Of a stretch of 64,000 nt of DNA, positions 39,276-48,689 are shown in pieces. Source of the DNA: Paraburkholderia aromaticivorans. GTDB taxonomy: Bacteria > Pseudomonadota > Gammaproteobacteria > Burkholderiales > Burkholderiaceae. The notes under the pieces were generated by a model. It ran no database searches. It saw only the letters and a program-made list of their open reading frames with translations, and had not been told where the DNA came from. The stretch is from assembly GCF_002278075.1 (NCBI RefSeq), contig NZ_CP022990.1:558001-622000 (forward strand), in the 5' to 3' direction. The position numbers were made by a program, and so were the translations under genes. How positions within the stretch are numbered: position 1 is the stretch's first letter; every line of letters begins with the position of its first letter.

Positions 39276-39803
39276 ATGAGCGCGACCACCATCACCCCGT
39301 TCTGCGCCGACGACCTCGTGCGCCATCTCCCCGAATTCGGCGCGCTGCTGGGTGCTTGCGTGCATGACGGCGCCAGCGTCGGTTTTGTGATGCCATGTAG
39401 CGTCGAAGCGTGCGAAGCGTTCTGGCGCGGCAAAGTGCTGCCTTCACTGCGTGCCGGCGGCCTGGTGCTGCTGGTCGCGCGTCAGGGCGAGGCGCTTGCG
39501 GGAACCGTGCAACTGGACTACGACACGATGCCGAATCAGCGGCATCGCGCCGAGGTGCGCAAACTTCTGGTCCATCCGGCCTTTCGCCGTCAGGGCATTG
39601 CGCGGGCCTTGATGATCGAACTCGAACGCCATGCGCTTGGGTTGCAGCGCAGCCTGCTCACGCTCGACACCCGCACCGGCGACCGCGCCGAGCCGCTTTA
39701 CACCGGACTGGGTTACCGGACCGCGGGCGTGATCCCGGGATATGCGCGTGACACGCACACCCATGCGTTCGACGCGACCACCATCATGTACAAGCCGCTC
39801 TGA
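39276..39803 (+). CDS. GNAT-family N-acetyltransferase
   Basis: 175 residues. Acetyl-CoA binding motif A is seen as KLLVHPAFRRQGIARALMIELE, with the preceding beta strand LAGTVQLDYDTMPNQRHRAEV and the end EPLYTGLGYRTAGVIPGYA. Probably in an operon with the XRE-cupin regulator (gap 6 bases), as often for self-regulated acetyltransferases acting on amino acids, antibiotics or small amines. Substrate unknown. Confidence 0.88.
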   Translation: MSATTITPFCADDLVRHLPEFGALLGACVHDGASVGFVMPCSVEACEAFWRGKVLPSLRAGGLVLLVARQGEALAGTVQLDYDTMPNQRHRAEVRKLLVHPAFRRQGIARALMIELERHALGLQRSLLTLDTRTGDRAEPLYTGLGYRTAGVIPGYARDTHTHAFDATTIMYKPL

Positions 39804-39821
39804 ACGGAGCGCGGCCGCGCG

Positions 39822-40217
39822 TCAAGCCGCGCGCGAATACTTGAACGTGCCCTGCGCGCTGGCGATCAGCAGCTTGCCGTCCACCCACGCCTCGCTGCGC
39901 GAGAAGAAGATCGAGCGGCCCGCGCGCTCCAGAAAACCCTTCGCGGTGACCGATTCACCGAGTCCCTTGTCCAGATAGTTGGTGGTCAGCGACAGCGTAA
40001 ATGCATGCCGCGCCGGGGCGCCGCGCGGCGCGAAGATGCCCGCATAACCCGCCGACGCATCGAGCAGCGTCGCAATCGCGCCGCCTTGCAGCACGCCCTG
40101 GCGATTGAGCTTGCTCGCATCGATCGGCATGACCAGTTCGGCGTAACCGTCGCGCCATTGCGTGAGGCGAACGCCGAGCGATTCGAGAAACGGGTTGTCG
40201 ATGGGAAGGTCGGACAT
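39822..40217 (-). CDS. PaaI-family hotdog thioesterase
   Basis: 131 residues, single hotdog domain with the helix motif QGGAIATLLDASAGYAGIF, the Asp being the probable catalytic residue. Acts on acyl- or aryl-CoA in related proteins; no phenylacetate genes are nearby, so cargo is unknown. Converges with the GNAT gene (18 bases between stops). The start at 40217 follows a weak purine-rich sequence. Confidence 0.85.
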   Translation of the reverse strand: MSDLPIDNPFLESLGVRLTQWRDGYAELVMPIDASKLNRQGVLQGGAIATLLDASAGYAGIFAPRGAPARHAFTLSLTTNYLDKGLGESVTAKGFLERAGRSIFFSRSEAWVDGKLLIASAQGTFKYSRAA

Positions 40218-40519
40218 GGGGCTGCCTTTGTGTTCACTGTGTTCGTTGTGTTCGAGAACAGCGATGCGGGATGCGCGGAGCGCCCGCCCGGTGACGAGCA
40301 GTCAGCATACTAGCGTTCATGGTTGGGCGTCGCCCTGCCCGGCGTCGAGGCGTAGAGCCGCGTGTCCGTCCGGCTCGTTACCGCCTCGTTAATCGACGAC
40401 CTGCGTTCGGCCGCACTTGCGCCCACTCGAACGGCCCGATTGCCCGCGCTCGGGCACAATCGTCTTTTCGCCGCGCTTGCGGCCCGATCTCTGAGCGTTG
40501 CGCTTCCCTTCCTGCCTCG
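40218..40519. other. Intergenic region between divergent genes
   Basis: 302 bases between the thioesterase and the MFS gene, holding promoters for both but no recognised motif, RNA or small gene. A run TTCACTGTGTTCGTTGTG near 40230-40250 is repetitive but short. Confidence 0.4.
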
Positions 40520-41752
40520 ATGAGTTCAGCCACTCCCGCCGACGGCGCGCCGCACTGGCAGCGCAATCTCTATGTCTGCCTGTTCGGCTCGTTCACGACC
40601 ATCGTCGCGATGACCCTGCTGCTGCCCTTCCTGCCGCTCTATGTGCAGCAGCTCGGCGTGCAGTCCGCCGCGGCCGCCGTGCAATGGTCCAGCGTCGCGT
40701 TCGGCGCAACGTTCCTCGCCGCCGCGCTGGTGTCGCCGCTGTGGGGGCGCATGGCCGACCGCTACGGCCGCAAGCTGATCCTGATTCGCGCGAGCCTCGG
40801 CATGGCCATCGTAATGTCCTTGCTCGGGCTCGCGCAGAATGTCTGGCAGCTGGTGGCACTGCGTTTTCTGGCGGGTCTCGTGGGCGGCTATGCGTCGGGC
40901 GCGACCGTGATGATCGCCACGCAGACGCCGCGCGCACGCACCGGCTGGGCGCTCGGCACGCTGGCCTCGGGTGTGATGGCCGGCAGTCTCGTCGGCCCGC
41001 TGGTCGGCGGCGCGCTGCCGCCGCTGATCGGCATCCGCAACACGTTTTTCATTGCCGGCGCGATGATCTTCTGCGCTTTCATCGCAACCACGTTGCTCGT
41101 CAAGGAGCAGCCGCTCGAGCGCACGCGCCGCACATCGCGCGAGGCGCAGGCGGCTACCGGCTGGGCCACCGTGCCGGACCTGCGCCCCGTGCTGGCGATG
41201 CTGTTCACCTCAGGCTTGCTGATGTTCGCCAATATGTCGATCGAACCGATCATCACCGTGTATGTCGGCCAGTTGGTGCACGACGCAAGCCATGTCACGC
41301 TGGTGTCGGGCTTCGTGATGTCGGCCTCGGCGCTGGGCAGCGTGCTGGCGGCGTCGCGCGTGGGCCGTCTGGCCGACCGGATCGGCGCGCCCAGGGTGAT
41401 CGTGGCGTGTCTCGGCATGTGCGCGGCTCTGCTGGTGCCGCAGGCATTCGTCACGAGCGGCTTGCAACTCGTGGTGCTGCGCTTTCTGATGGGGCTTGCG
41501 CTGGCCGGCCTGTTGCCGTGCATGACGAGCGTGATCCGCCATAACGTGCCCGACCGCTCCGCCGGCCACATTCTCGGCTACGCGACTTCGGCGAACTACG
41601 CGGGACAGGTCACCGGGCCGCTCGCGGGCGGCTTTGTCGGCGCGCATTTCGGCATGCAGTCGGTGTTTCTCATCACCAGCGCGTTGATGCTGTGCGGGGC
41701 GCTGTTCAACGGCTGGGTGTTCAGGGGTTCGGCTTCGGCGCGCGGCGGGTAA
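40520..41752 (+). CDS. MFS multidrug/solute exporter (MdtG-like)
   Basis: 410 residues, twelve predicted membrane segments of the major facilitator superfamily. The motif A loop GRMADRYGRKLILIRASLGMA after segment two and the second-half copy GRLADRIGAPRVIVACLG are intact, and GSLVGPLVGGALPPLIG in segment five matches motif C of drug:H+ antiporters. Start at 40520 excludes an upstream non-membrane extension of 67 residues. Substrate unknown. Confidence 0.88.
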   Translation: MSSATPADGAPHWQRNLYVCLFGSFTTIVAMTLLLPFLPLYVQQLGVQSAAAAVQWSSVAFGATFLAAALVSPLWGRMADRYGRKLILIRASLGMAIVMSLLGLAQNVWQLVALRFLAGLVGGYASGATVMIATQTPRARTGWALGTLASGVMAGSLVGPLVGGALPPLIGIRNTFFIAGAMIFCAFIATTLLVKEQPLERTRRTSREAQAATGWATVPDLRPVLAMLFTSGLLMFANMSIEPIITVYVGQLVHDASHVTLVSGFVMSASALGSVLAASRVGRLADRIGAPRVIVACLGMCAALLVPQAFVTSGLQLVVLRFLMGLALAGLLPCMTSVIRHNVPDRSAGHILGYATSANYAGQVTGPLAGGFVGAHFGMQSVFLITSALMLCGALFNGWVFRGSASARGG

Positions 41753-41767
41753 CGCGCCGCCAAAAAC

Positions 41768-42400
41768 TCAGCGGCGCGGATCGAGCGCAATGCGCACCGC
41801 GAGTCCGGCGAGCACGGTGCCCATCAACCAGCGCTGCACCTGCAGCCACACCGGCCGCCCGGCGAGAAACACGGCAATCGAGCCCGCCATGCTCGCGATC
41901 AGCGCATTCACGGTCACGCTGATGACGATCTGCACACAGCCGAGCGCGATCGACTGCGCGAGCACGCTGCCGTGCCCCGGCGAAATGAACTGCGGCAGCA
42001 GCGACAGGTACATCACCGCGATCTTCGGATTCGCGAGGTTGGTGACGAGGCCCATGGTGAAGAGCTTGCGGCGGCTGTCGTGCGGCAGGTCGCGCACCTG
42101 GAACGGCGAGCGTCCGCCCGGTTTGACGGCCTGCCACGCCAGGTACAGCAGATAGAGCGCGCCGCCGAAGCGCAATGCGTCGTACGCGTAGGGCACGGTC
42201 AACAGCAGCGCGGTAATGCCGAAGGCGGCGCAGAACATGTAGAACACAAAGCCGAGCGCAACGCCGCCGAGCGAAATGAGACCCGCGCGGCGCCCCTGGC
42301 AAAGCGAGCGCGAAATCAGATAGATCATGTTCGGCCCGGGCGTGAGCACCATGCCGAGCGAGACCAGACCGAAGGCAAGCAGCGTTGTGAAGGCGGGCAC
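41768..42400 (-). CDS. LysE/RhtB-family amino-acid exporter
   Basis: 210 residues with five to six membrane segments. Family start FGLVSLGMVLTPGPNMIYLISRSLCQGRRAG is clear. A GTG start at 42398-42400, with GGAG 8 bases upstream, gives the family length; the ATG-started 247-residue frame adds unrelated sequence. Faces the MFS gene at its end. Exports basic or neutral amino acids in relatives; a glycine riboswitch stands immediately upstream on the other strand, but the two are not obviously linked. Confidence 0.87.
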   Translation of the reverse strand: MPAFTTLLAFGLVSLGMVLTPGPNMIYLISRSLCQGRRAGLISLGGVALGFVFYMFCAAFGITALLLTVPYAYDALRFGGALYLLYLAWQAVKPGGRSPFQVRDLPHDSRRKLFTMGLVTNLANPKIAVMYLSLLPQFISPGHGSVLAQSIALGCVQIVISVTVNALIASMAGSIAVFLAGRPVWLQVQRWLMGTVLAGLAVRIALDPRR

Positions 42401-42587
42401 GGCATTCTCCTCTGCGAATGGAAGGCGGATGGTGCCGCCAAATATAGCCGATGGCGGCGATTTCAGCCTCGCGGGCGGCTTGAATAATTCGCATGGGCGT
42501 ATGAGCGGCATTCATCTTCGGACGCGGCGCTCTGCTCGTGTCGGGCCGCCGATGGGCGTTTCTTGCGCGGCGCACCGCAGGAAACAC

Positions 42588-42616
42588 TTGCGGCGATTAA
42601 TTTTGGACGGTATTGT
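42588..42616 (+). promoter_or_regulatory. Candidate sigma-70 promoter of the glycine riboswitch transcript
   Basis: TTGCGG (42588-42593) and TATTGT (42611-42616) with a 17-base spacer. Predicted start near 42623, about 15 bases ahead of the first aptamer. Confidence 0.5.
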
Positions 42617-42636
42617 CGAGCCGTTCTGCAATGCAG

Positions 42637-42845
42637 CGCGGGAGAGATCGTCAGCGGTTCGTGACGACGCCGACGGAGCAACCGCCCCGGAAACTCTCAG
42701 GCAAAAGGACCGCGCAGCAGGAACATCTGGAGAGCGGCGCATCGGCATACCGTGTGCGCCCACCGAAGGGGATTCCCCGCACACGGCTCATATCGGGCCG
42801 GCCGCGGTGGGGAAGAAACTCTCAGGTACATGGACAGATGGGGCA
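42637..42845 (+). ncRNA. Tandem glycine riboswitch (two aptamers)
   Basis: First aptamer (about 42637-42717): GGGAGAG, CGCCGACGGAGCAACC and GAAACTCTCAGGCAAAAGG. Second aptamer (about 42727-42845): GGAGAGC, CACCGAAGGGG, then GAAACTCTCAGGTACATGG. The repeated GGAGAG / GAAACTCTCAGG pair with the short linker is diagnostic for the cooperative glycine riboswitch. It ends 60 bases before the dehydrogenase start. Exact edges not modelled. Confidence 0.95.
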
Positions 42846-42905
42846 TCGACGCCGGTTTCGACACGAAATCGACACCGGTGATGCTCAACTACTCTGGACC
42901 ATGAC

Positions 42906-44117
42906 ATGTCACGAATCGCCATTATCGGCGCCGGCATTACCGGCGTCACGACCGCTCACGCCCTCGCCCGGCGCGGCCACCACGTCACTGTGTTCGAACG
43001 CCATCGCTATGCGGCCATGGAGACCTCGTTCGCCAACGGCGGCCAATTGTCCGCCAGCAATGCCGAAGTCTGGAACAGTGCGGCCACCGTCATGAAGGGC
43101 CTGCGCTGGATGCTCACGCGCGACGCCCCGCTGCTGCTCAATCCCGCGCCCACCTGGCACAAGTACTCGTGGATGGGCGAATTCCTGCGGCAGATTCCGC
43201 ACTATCGGGCCAACACGGTCGAAACCGTGCGGCTCGCGATCGCGGCGCGCGAGCATCTGTTTTCGATTGCCGAGACCGAGGGCATCGACTTCGATCTCGA
43301 ACGGCGCGGCATTCTGCACATCTACAAGACCCGCAAGGAATTCGACGCCGCGGGCAAGGTGAACGAACTGTTGCGCGAAGGCGGCCTTGACCGCAGCGCG
43401 GTGACGGCGAGCGAGCTGCATGGCATCGAGCCCACGTTGCAGGGCGACTTTTACGGCGGTTTTTTCACGCCGTCCGATTCGACCGGCGATATTCATAAGT
43501 TCACGCGCGGGCTCGCCCTGGCGTGCATGCGGCACGGCGTCGAATTTCATTACGATGCCGAGATCACGTCGATCGAACAGCCCGCCGAGGGCCGTTTTTC
43601 GCTGCTGGTCAATCTCGAGGGCGAATCGCAGCGTTTCGCGTTCGAGCGGATCGTCGTGTGCGCCGGCGTGAAGAGCCGCGATTTTGCGGCCATGTTGGGC
43701 GACCACGTGAACATCTACCCGGTGAAAGGCTATTCGATCACGGTCTGTCTCGACGACGACATCAGCCAGCAGCGCGCACCCTGGGTGAGCCTGCTCGACG
43801 ATAGCGCGAAGATCGTCACGAGCCGGCTGGGCGCGGATCGTTTTCGCGTGGCCGGCACGGCGGAGATCAACGGTTTTAACCGGGATATCCGCTCGGACCG
43901 GATCGCGCCGCTGGTGGACTGGACACGGCGTCATTTCCCCGAGGTGTCGACCTCGCGCGTGATTCCCTGGGCTGGCTTGCGGCCGATGTTGCCGAGCATG
44001 TTGCCCAAGGTGGGACGCGGAAAACGGCGCGGCGTGTTCTACAACACCGGCCACGGGCATTTGGGCTGGACGTTGTCGGCCGCGACGGCGCAGGCGCTGG
44101 CGGGCGCGATTCAGTAG
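42906..44117 (+). CDS. D-amino-acid dehydrogenase/glycine oxidase-like flavoprotein (DadA family)
   Basis: 403 residues of the DAO flavoprotein family. FAD-binding GAGITGVTTAHALARRGHHVTVFE is at the N-terminus, with ANGGQLSASNAEVWN and the C-terminal GWTLSAATAQALAGAI typical of DadA. It deaminates small D-amino acids or glycine to oxo-acids, transferring electrons to the respiratory chain. The glycine riboswitch upstream suggests that glycine, or a related compound, is the physiological cue, so a glycine- or sarcosine-type substrate is inferred. No gcvTHP genes in the window. Confidence 0.9.
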   Translation: MSRIAIIGAGITGVTTAHALARRGHHVTVFERHRYAAMETSFANGGQLSASNAEVWNSAATVMKGLRWMLTRDAPLLLNPAPTWHKYSWMGEFLRQIPHYRANTVETVRLAIAAREHLFSIAETEGIDFDLERRGILHIYKTRKEFDAAGKVNELLREGGLDRSAVTASELHGIEPTLQGDFYGGFFTPSDSTGDIHKFTRGLALACMRHGVEFHYDAEITSIEQPAEGRFSLLVNLEGESQRFAFERIVVCAGVKSRDFAAMLGDHVNIYPVKGYSITVCLDDDISQQRAPWVSLLDDSAKIVTSRLGADRFRVAGTAEINGFNRDIRSDRIAPLVDWTRRHFPEVSTSRVIPWAGLRPMLPSMLPKVGRGKRRGVFYNTGHGHLGWTLSAATAQALAGAIQ

Positions 44118-44141
44118 GCGTGCCCTCGGGGTTTCGCCGAC

Positions 44142-44171
44142 GGCGGCGGCTCGGCATCACGAGCCGCCGCC
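44142..44171. terminator. GC-rich hairpin downstream of the DadA-like gene (first of twin hairpins)
   Basis: GGCGGCGGCTCG pairs perfectly with CGAGCCGCCGCC around a six-base loop GCATCA, 12 base pairs, then AAATTT. Positioned 25 bases after the stop, so likely a transcript end or pausing structure; no strong T tract. Confidence 0.5.
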
Positions 44172-44202
44172 AAATTTGAAATCCCCGTGCTGCGGGCGTT
44201 CG

Positions 44203-44234
44203 GGCGGCGGCGGTGGCTCGACACCGCCGCCGCC
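44203..44234. terminator. Second GC-rich hairpin of the twin
   Basis: GGCGGCGGCGGTG pairs with CACCGCCGCCGCC (13 base pairs) around GCTCGA. It shares the GGCGG...CTCG sequence with the first hairpin. Precedes the BON-protein gene by 65 bases. Confidence 0.4.
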
Positions 44235-44299
44235 AAACCATGCCAGATTCTCCACTTCTGCTAGTGTTCTTCCATCCGTGTTACTTCGGTGGAGAACCC

Positions 44300-44560
44300 A
44301 TGCCGCACGCCCGCGCCGCCAGACTCGAGGCAGACAACACCCGCCTGAGCGATGCGCAGATCGCCGTGGAGGCGACGCGGCGTCTCGCCTGGGACGCCGC
44401 AGTGCCTGAACACGCCGTGAAGGTTCACGTCTCGCGCGGCCGCATCACGCTGCGCGGCGAGTTGCAGTGCGATGAGCAACGCACCGCGGCACTCGAAGAC
44501 GTCACGCGCCTGTTCGGCGTAACAGGCATTTCGGATCACACCGTCATCAAGCCCGAGTGA
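44300..44560 (+). CDS. BON-domain protein
   Basis: 86 residues. Single BON domain (about 16-82: RLSDAQIAVEATRRLAWDAAVPEHAVKVHVSRGRITLRGEL, then CDEQRTAALEDVTRLFGVTGISDHTVIK split by a turn). BON proteins bind phospholipid or act in envelope stress. No signal peptide, so cytoplasmic location is likely. Start with GGAG 6 bases upstream. Two bases lie between its stop and the acetate kinase stop on the opposite strand. Confidence 0.85.
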   Translation: MPHARAARLEADNTRLSDAQIAVEATRRLAWDAAVPEHAVKVHVSRGRITLRGELQCDEQRTAALEDVTRLFGVTGISDHTVIKPE

Positions 44561-44562
44561 AG

Positions 44563-45729
44563 TCAGCCCGCATCGGATTGCCGCAACAGCGCGCGGCAAT
44601 GCCGCGCGATCTGCTTTTCCTCTTCGGTGTGAATCGCCCTCACCTTGCCCGCCGGATCGTTTTCCGTCAGCCCCATGAAAGCGAGCCCGTCGCATACGCG
44701 CCTGCGGATCTCCTGGCTGTGCTCGCCAATCCCGCCGGTGAACACCAGCAAATCGATTCCGCCCAGCAACGCCGCATAGCCGCCGATCGTCTTGCGCACG
44801 GCGGTCGCGAACGCATCGAGCGCGAGCGACGCGTTCGGATCGCCCGCCGCAGCGCGTCTTTCCAGCGCCTGCATATCGCTCTCGCCAGCCGCGTAGCCGG
44901 CAAGTCCGCTCTCGCGATTCAGCAACGTCTCCAACGCGCCGGCATCGAGTTTCTCCACGCGCATCAGATAGAGCAGCACGCCCGGGTCGAGATCGCCGCT
45001 GCGCGTGCCCATCGGCACGCCGCCGGTCGGCGTCAGGCCCATCGAGGTATCGACCGACTGGCCGTCGCGCAACGCGCACACGCTCGAACCGTTGCCGAGG
45101 TGCGCGAACACGGCGCGCGCCGGCAAGTCGGCGCCGAGCCGCGTCACCAGCGATTCGTACGATAGCCCGTGAAAACCGTAGCGCATTACACCGGCCTGCG
45201 CATAACGGCGCGGCAACGCGAGTTGCGCCGCGCGCGGCGGCAGCGTGGCGTGAAACGCCGTGTCGAAGCAGGCGAAGTGCGGTGCATCGGCGAAAATGGT
45301 TTCGGCCTCGTCGATCAACGCAAGCGCCGGCGGAATATGCAACGGCGCAAAGTGCACGGCGTCGTGCAACTGACGGCGCAGGTCGGCGGTAATCCGCTGA
45401 TGCGTGCGCAGGTGCGGCCCGCCATGCACCACCCGATGCCCCACCGCCGAAGGCCGCGCATGATGCTGTTGCGCGAGGACCTGCGCGAGCTTTTGCAGCG
45501 CATCGGTCTGCGATTCCAGTTCATGCTCCCGCTGCAGCAGCAAGCGGCCATCGGGCGCCTTGATCCGCAAACTGCCGTCGCCGCGGCCAATGCCTTCCGC
45601 GCTGCCTTCCAGCAAGAGCGTTTCGTCACCGCCCGCGAGCCTGAACAGCCCGAATTTCAGCGACGACGAACCGCTGTTCAACACCAGAATGGTTGGATCG
45701 TCAGCATCGTCTGGAGCGCGCATGATCAT
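44563..45729 (-). CDS. ackA: Acetate kinase
   Basis: 388 residues of the acetokinase family, catalysing acetyl phosphate plus ADP to acetate plus ATP. Visible: N-terminal LVLNSGSSSLKFGLF, catalytic-site sequence HFACFDTAFHATLPP, VFAHLGNGSSVCALRDGQSVDTSMGLTPTGGVPMGTRSGDLDP (family ATP-site region) and GGIGEHS near the end. Two in-frame ATGs (45729, 45723) are possible; the first is chosen. It lies right after the phosphoketolase stop, a classical pair that makes ATP from acetyl phosphate. Confidence 0.94.
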   Translation of the reverse strand: MIMRAPDDADDPTILVLNSGSSSLKFGLFRLAGGDETLLLEGSAEGIGRGDGSLRIKAPDGRLLLQREHELESQTDALQKLAQVLAQQHHARPSAVGHRVVHGGPHLRTHQRITADLRRQLHDAVHFAPLHIPPALALIDEAETIFADAPHFACFDTAFHATLPPRAAQLALPRRYAQAGVMRYGFHGLSYESLVTRLGADLPARAVFAHLGNGSSVCALRDGQSVDTSMGLTPTGGVPMGTRSGDLDPGVLLYLMRVEKLDAGALETLLNRESGLAGYAAGESDMQALERRAAAGDPNASLALDAFATAVRKTIGGYAALLGGIDLLVFTGGIGEHSQEIRRRVCDGLAFMGLTENDPAGKVRAIHTEEEKQIARHCRALLRQSDAG

Positions 45730-45736
45730 GTCTCGC

Positions 45737-48130
45737 TCAACCTTTCCACGTCCAGTTGCGGATCTCTTCCCGGTCGATACCCTCGGCATGCGCATACGCC
45801 AGGTGCTCGATGATCTGCCCACGCAACCATTCCTTCGCGTGGTCGCCGACACCCCGCAGCTTCGGCACGCGATCGATCACGTCGATGGCCAGCGAGAAGC
45901 GGTCGACCTGGTTGATGATCGCCAGTTCGAGCGGCGTGTTGATGTTGCCCTTCTCGTGATAGCCGTGCACATGCAGGTTGTCGTGGTTCGTGCGGTTGTA
46001 GGTCAGCTTGTGAACCAGCGAAGCATACGAGTGGAAATTGAAAATCACCGGCTTGGCCGCGGTAAACAACGAGTCGAAGTCGCGGTCGGACAGGCCGTGC
46101 GGATGCGCGTGCTCCGGCATCAACCGGAACAGGTCGACCACGTTGACAAAGCGGATCTTCAGGTCGGGGAAACGCTCCTTCAGAATCTGCACGGCGGCGA
46201 GCGCCTCCATGGTCGCGATGTCGCCTGCGCAGGCCATCACCACATCGGGCTCGACGCCCTGATCCGTCGACGCCCAGTCCCAGATGCCGATGCCCTTGGT
46301 GCAATGCGTGACCGCCGCGTCCATGTCGAGATACTGCAAATGCGGCTGCTTGTCGGCGACGATCACATTGACGTAGTCGCGCGAGCGCAAACAATGATCG
46401 GCGACGCTCAGCAGGCAGTTCGCGTCCGGCGGCAGATAAATACGCACCACGTCCGGGCTTTTATTGGTGACGACATCCAGAAAGCCGGGGTCCTGGTGCG
46501 TAAAGCCGTTGTGATCCTGGCGCCACACGAGCGAGGTGATCAGCAAGTTGATCGACGGCACCGGCTGCCGCCAGCCGAGATCGCGTTTCGCCTTCTCCAG
46601 CCACTTGGCGTGCTGGTTGAACATGGAATCGATCACGTGGACGAATGCTTCGTACGTGGCGAACAAACCGTGCCGGCCGGTCAGCACGTAACCTTCGAAC
46701 CAGCCTTCGAGCGTATGTTCGCTGAGCATTTCCATCACGCGGCCGTCCACCGCGAGTTCGCCGCCGTCCGCGTCGCCCGGCTGGGTTTGCGCGAGCCAGG
46801 TCTTTTCGGACGCTTCATAGATCGCGGTCAGCTTGTTGCTGGCGGTTTCGTCGGGGCCGAACACGCGAAAGTTCGTCATGTTCCTGCGCATTACGTCGCA
46901 CAGGAATTTGCCGAGCACCTCGGTCGGCGACGTATAAGCGCCGGCCGGTTTTTTCACCGCGACCGCGTAATCGCCAAACGGCGGCATGTCGAGCGTCTTG
47001 CACAGCAAGCCGCCGTTCGCATGCGGATTGGCGCTGATGCGGCGCGCGCCCTTCGGCGCGAGTTCGCGCAGCTCCGGCACGAGGCGCCCTGCTTCGTCGA
47101 ACAGCGACTCGGGCGCGTAGCTGCGCAGCCAGCTTTCCACCAGCTTCAGGCTCTTGCTGTTCGTGACCGGATCGAGCACCGGCACCTGATGCGCGCGCCA
47201 CGAGCCTTCCACCTTGTGGCCGTCGACTTCCTTCGGGCCGGTCCAGCCTTTCGGCGAACGCAGCACGATCATCGGCCAGCGCGGCCGCGTCGCGTCGTTG
47301 CTCGCGCGCGCATGCTGCTGGATCGCGCGGATTTCGCCGATGCACTGCTCCAGTGTCGCCGCCATCTGCTGATGCATGACGTCGGGATCGTCGCCTTCGA
47401 CGAAATACGGCTTGTGGCCGTAGCCGGTCAGCAAGGCTTCGAGCTCCTCGCGGGGAATGCGCGCGAGAATGGTCGGATTGGCGATCTTGTAGCCGTTCAG
47501 ATGCAGCACCGGCAACACCGCGCCGTCACGGATCGGATTGAGGAATTTGTTCGAGTGCCACGAGGTGGCGAGCGGACCGGTTTCCGCTTCGCCGTCGCCG
47601 ATCATGACCGCGACGATCAGCTCGGGGTTGTCGAACGCGGCGCCGTAGCCGTGCGAGAGGCTATAGCCGAGTTCCCCGCCTTCGTGAATCGAGCCGGGCG
47701 TCTCGGGCGTGCAATGCGAGCCGATGCCGCCGGGAAACGAGAACTGCCGGAAAAAGCGCTGCATGCCGGCGGCGTCTTCGCTGCGGTCGGGGTAGATTTC
47801 CGAGTAATGACCTTCCAGATAGCAATGCGCCAGCGTGGCCGGCGCGCCATGACCGGGACCGGCCACGTAGATCACATTCAGATCGAGCTTGTTGATCAGC
47901 CGGTTCAGATGCACGAGCAGAAAACTCTGCCCCGGGTCGGAGCCCCAATGCCCCAGCAGACGGTTCTTGATGTGTTCGGGTTTGAGCGGTTCGCGCAGCA
48001 GCGGATTGTCGCGCAGATAGATCATGCCGGCCGAAAGGTAGTTGCAGGCGTGCCAGTAGCGATCCATGTTGCGCAACGTATCGGCGTCGAGGGTTTGCGG
48101 CGGCGTAGGACGGGAGGTTGCTTCAGCCAC
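45737..48130 (-). CDS. xfp: Phosphoketolase (xylulose-5-P/fructose-6-P)
   Basis: 797 residues, TPP enzyme cleaving xylulose-5-phosphate or fructose-6-phosphate to acetyl phosphate. Conserved features include [54 protein letters not shown], and TPP/metal site [22 protein letters not shown], with [10 protein letters not shown] later. GTG start at 48128-48130 with AAGGAG 8 bases upstream. Operon with acetate kinase. A palindrome upstream may be an operator. Confidence 0.95.
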   Translation of the reverse strand: MAEATSRPTPPQTLDADTLRNMDRYWHACNYLSAGMIYLRDNPLLREPLKPEHIKNRLLGHWGSDPGQSFLLVHLNRLINKLDLNVIYVAGPGHGAPATLAHCYLEGHYSEIYPDRSEDAAGMQRFFRQFSFPGGIGSHCTPETPGSIHEGGELGYSLSHGYGAAFDNPELIVAVMIGDGEAETGPLATSWHSNKFLNPIRDGAVLPVLHLNGYKIANPTILARIPREELEALLTGYGHKPYFVEGDDPDVMHQQMAATLEQCIGEIRAIQQHARASNDATRPRWPMIVLRSPKGWTGPKEVDGHKVEGSWRAHQVPVLDPVTNSKSLKLVESWLRSYAPESLFDEAGRLVPELRELAPKGARRISANPHANGGLLCKTLDMPPFGDYAVAVKKPAGAYTSPTEVLGKFLCDVMRRNMTNFRVFGPDETASNKLTAIYEASEKTWLAQTQPGDADGGELAVDGRVMEMLSEHTLEGWFEGYVLTGRHGLFATYEAFVHVIDSMFNQHAKWLEKAKRDLGWRQPVPSINLLITSLVWRQDHNGFTHQDPGFLDVVTNKSPDVVRIYLPPDANCLLSVADHCLRSRDYVNVIVADKQPHLQYLDMDAAVTHCTKGIGIWDWASTDQGVEPDVVMACAGDIATMEALAAVQILKERFPDLKIRFVNVVDLFRLMPEHAHPHGLSDRDFDSLFTAAKPVIFNFHSYASLVHKLTYNRTNHDNLHVHGYHEKGNINTPLELAIINQVDRFSLAIDVIDRVPKLRGVGDHAKEWLRGQIIEHLAYAHAEGIDREEIRNWTWKG

Positions 48131-48563
48131 GGCGTCACTCCTTGAAAGGACTGTCAGGCGGGTTAGCGGGTGCGGCGGCGATGTGGTTCGCGATAGAGCC
48201 GGCGCGCAAAAATCGGCACTGCCGGCCGTCTCGTCATGCGCATGACATAACGCAGGCGTAGCGGTCAGGGCCCTTTACAGCAGCTCCGATGCGACTTTTC
48301 ATGCAGCGCTTTGCGCCGATACCCGGCGCACGTCACGCAGTGTGACAGGAAGCGCGCCGCATGGTTCTACGCATTCGTCCATCGCTTGAGCCAACACATG
48401 TCGGCCTGGATTCCGGGCACTCGGCCTCGCGCCGCATACGCTAGACTTAAGCGCACATTAAGTGAATGCGTTTAAGCTCGTCATGCCGCGTGCACTACGG
48501 CGGAGCGCGGACCACATCTGACGCATTCCGCTTCGCTCGCCTTCCTTAACCGACCACTCGATC
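48131..48563. other. Intergenic region upstream of phosphoketolase
   Basis: 433 bases, promoter of xfp and, in the other direction, of the small membrane protein gene. It holds the palindrome at 48233-48246 and AT-rich TTAAG runs (48447-48475). No RNA class or coding frame longer than 12 codons with support was seen. Confidence 0.4.
48233..48246. promoter_or_regulatory. Perfect 14-base palindrome upstream of phosphoketolase
   Basis: GTCATGCGCATGAC is a perfect dyad about 105 bases upstream of the xfp start. Likely a dimeric regulator site; the regulator is not identified. Confidence 0.45.
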
Positions 48564-48689
48564 ATGCCGACACCCAGCCGCTTCAAAGCACCATTGATCC
48601 TCGTTATCACATTCGTGCTGCTGTTCGCGGGTGTCGCTGTCCTGATCGGCGTGTTCGGCTTGCTGGTCAAGCTGTTCGGCCACGGCTGA
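48564..48689 (+). CDS. Small single-span membrane protein
   Basis: 41 residues: MPTPSRFKAPLILVITFVLL and then FAGVAVLIGVFGLLVKLFGHG; one membrane helix with a positively charged N-terminus. No named family known to me. The codon pattern is coherent and stop codon is followed by a 125-base gap to the ankyrin gene, but a strong ribosome site is not seen. Too short for certainty. Confidence 0.55.
   Translation: MPTPSRFKAPLILVITFVLLFAGVAVLIGVFGLLVKLFGHG

Noticed and set aside
45560..48145. An 861-codon plus-strand frame opposite phosphoketolase
   Set aside because: Same antisense effect; phosphoketolase is unmistakable on the other strand.
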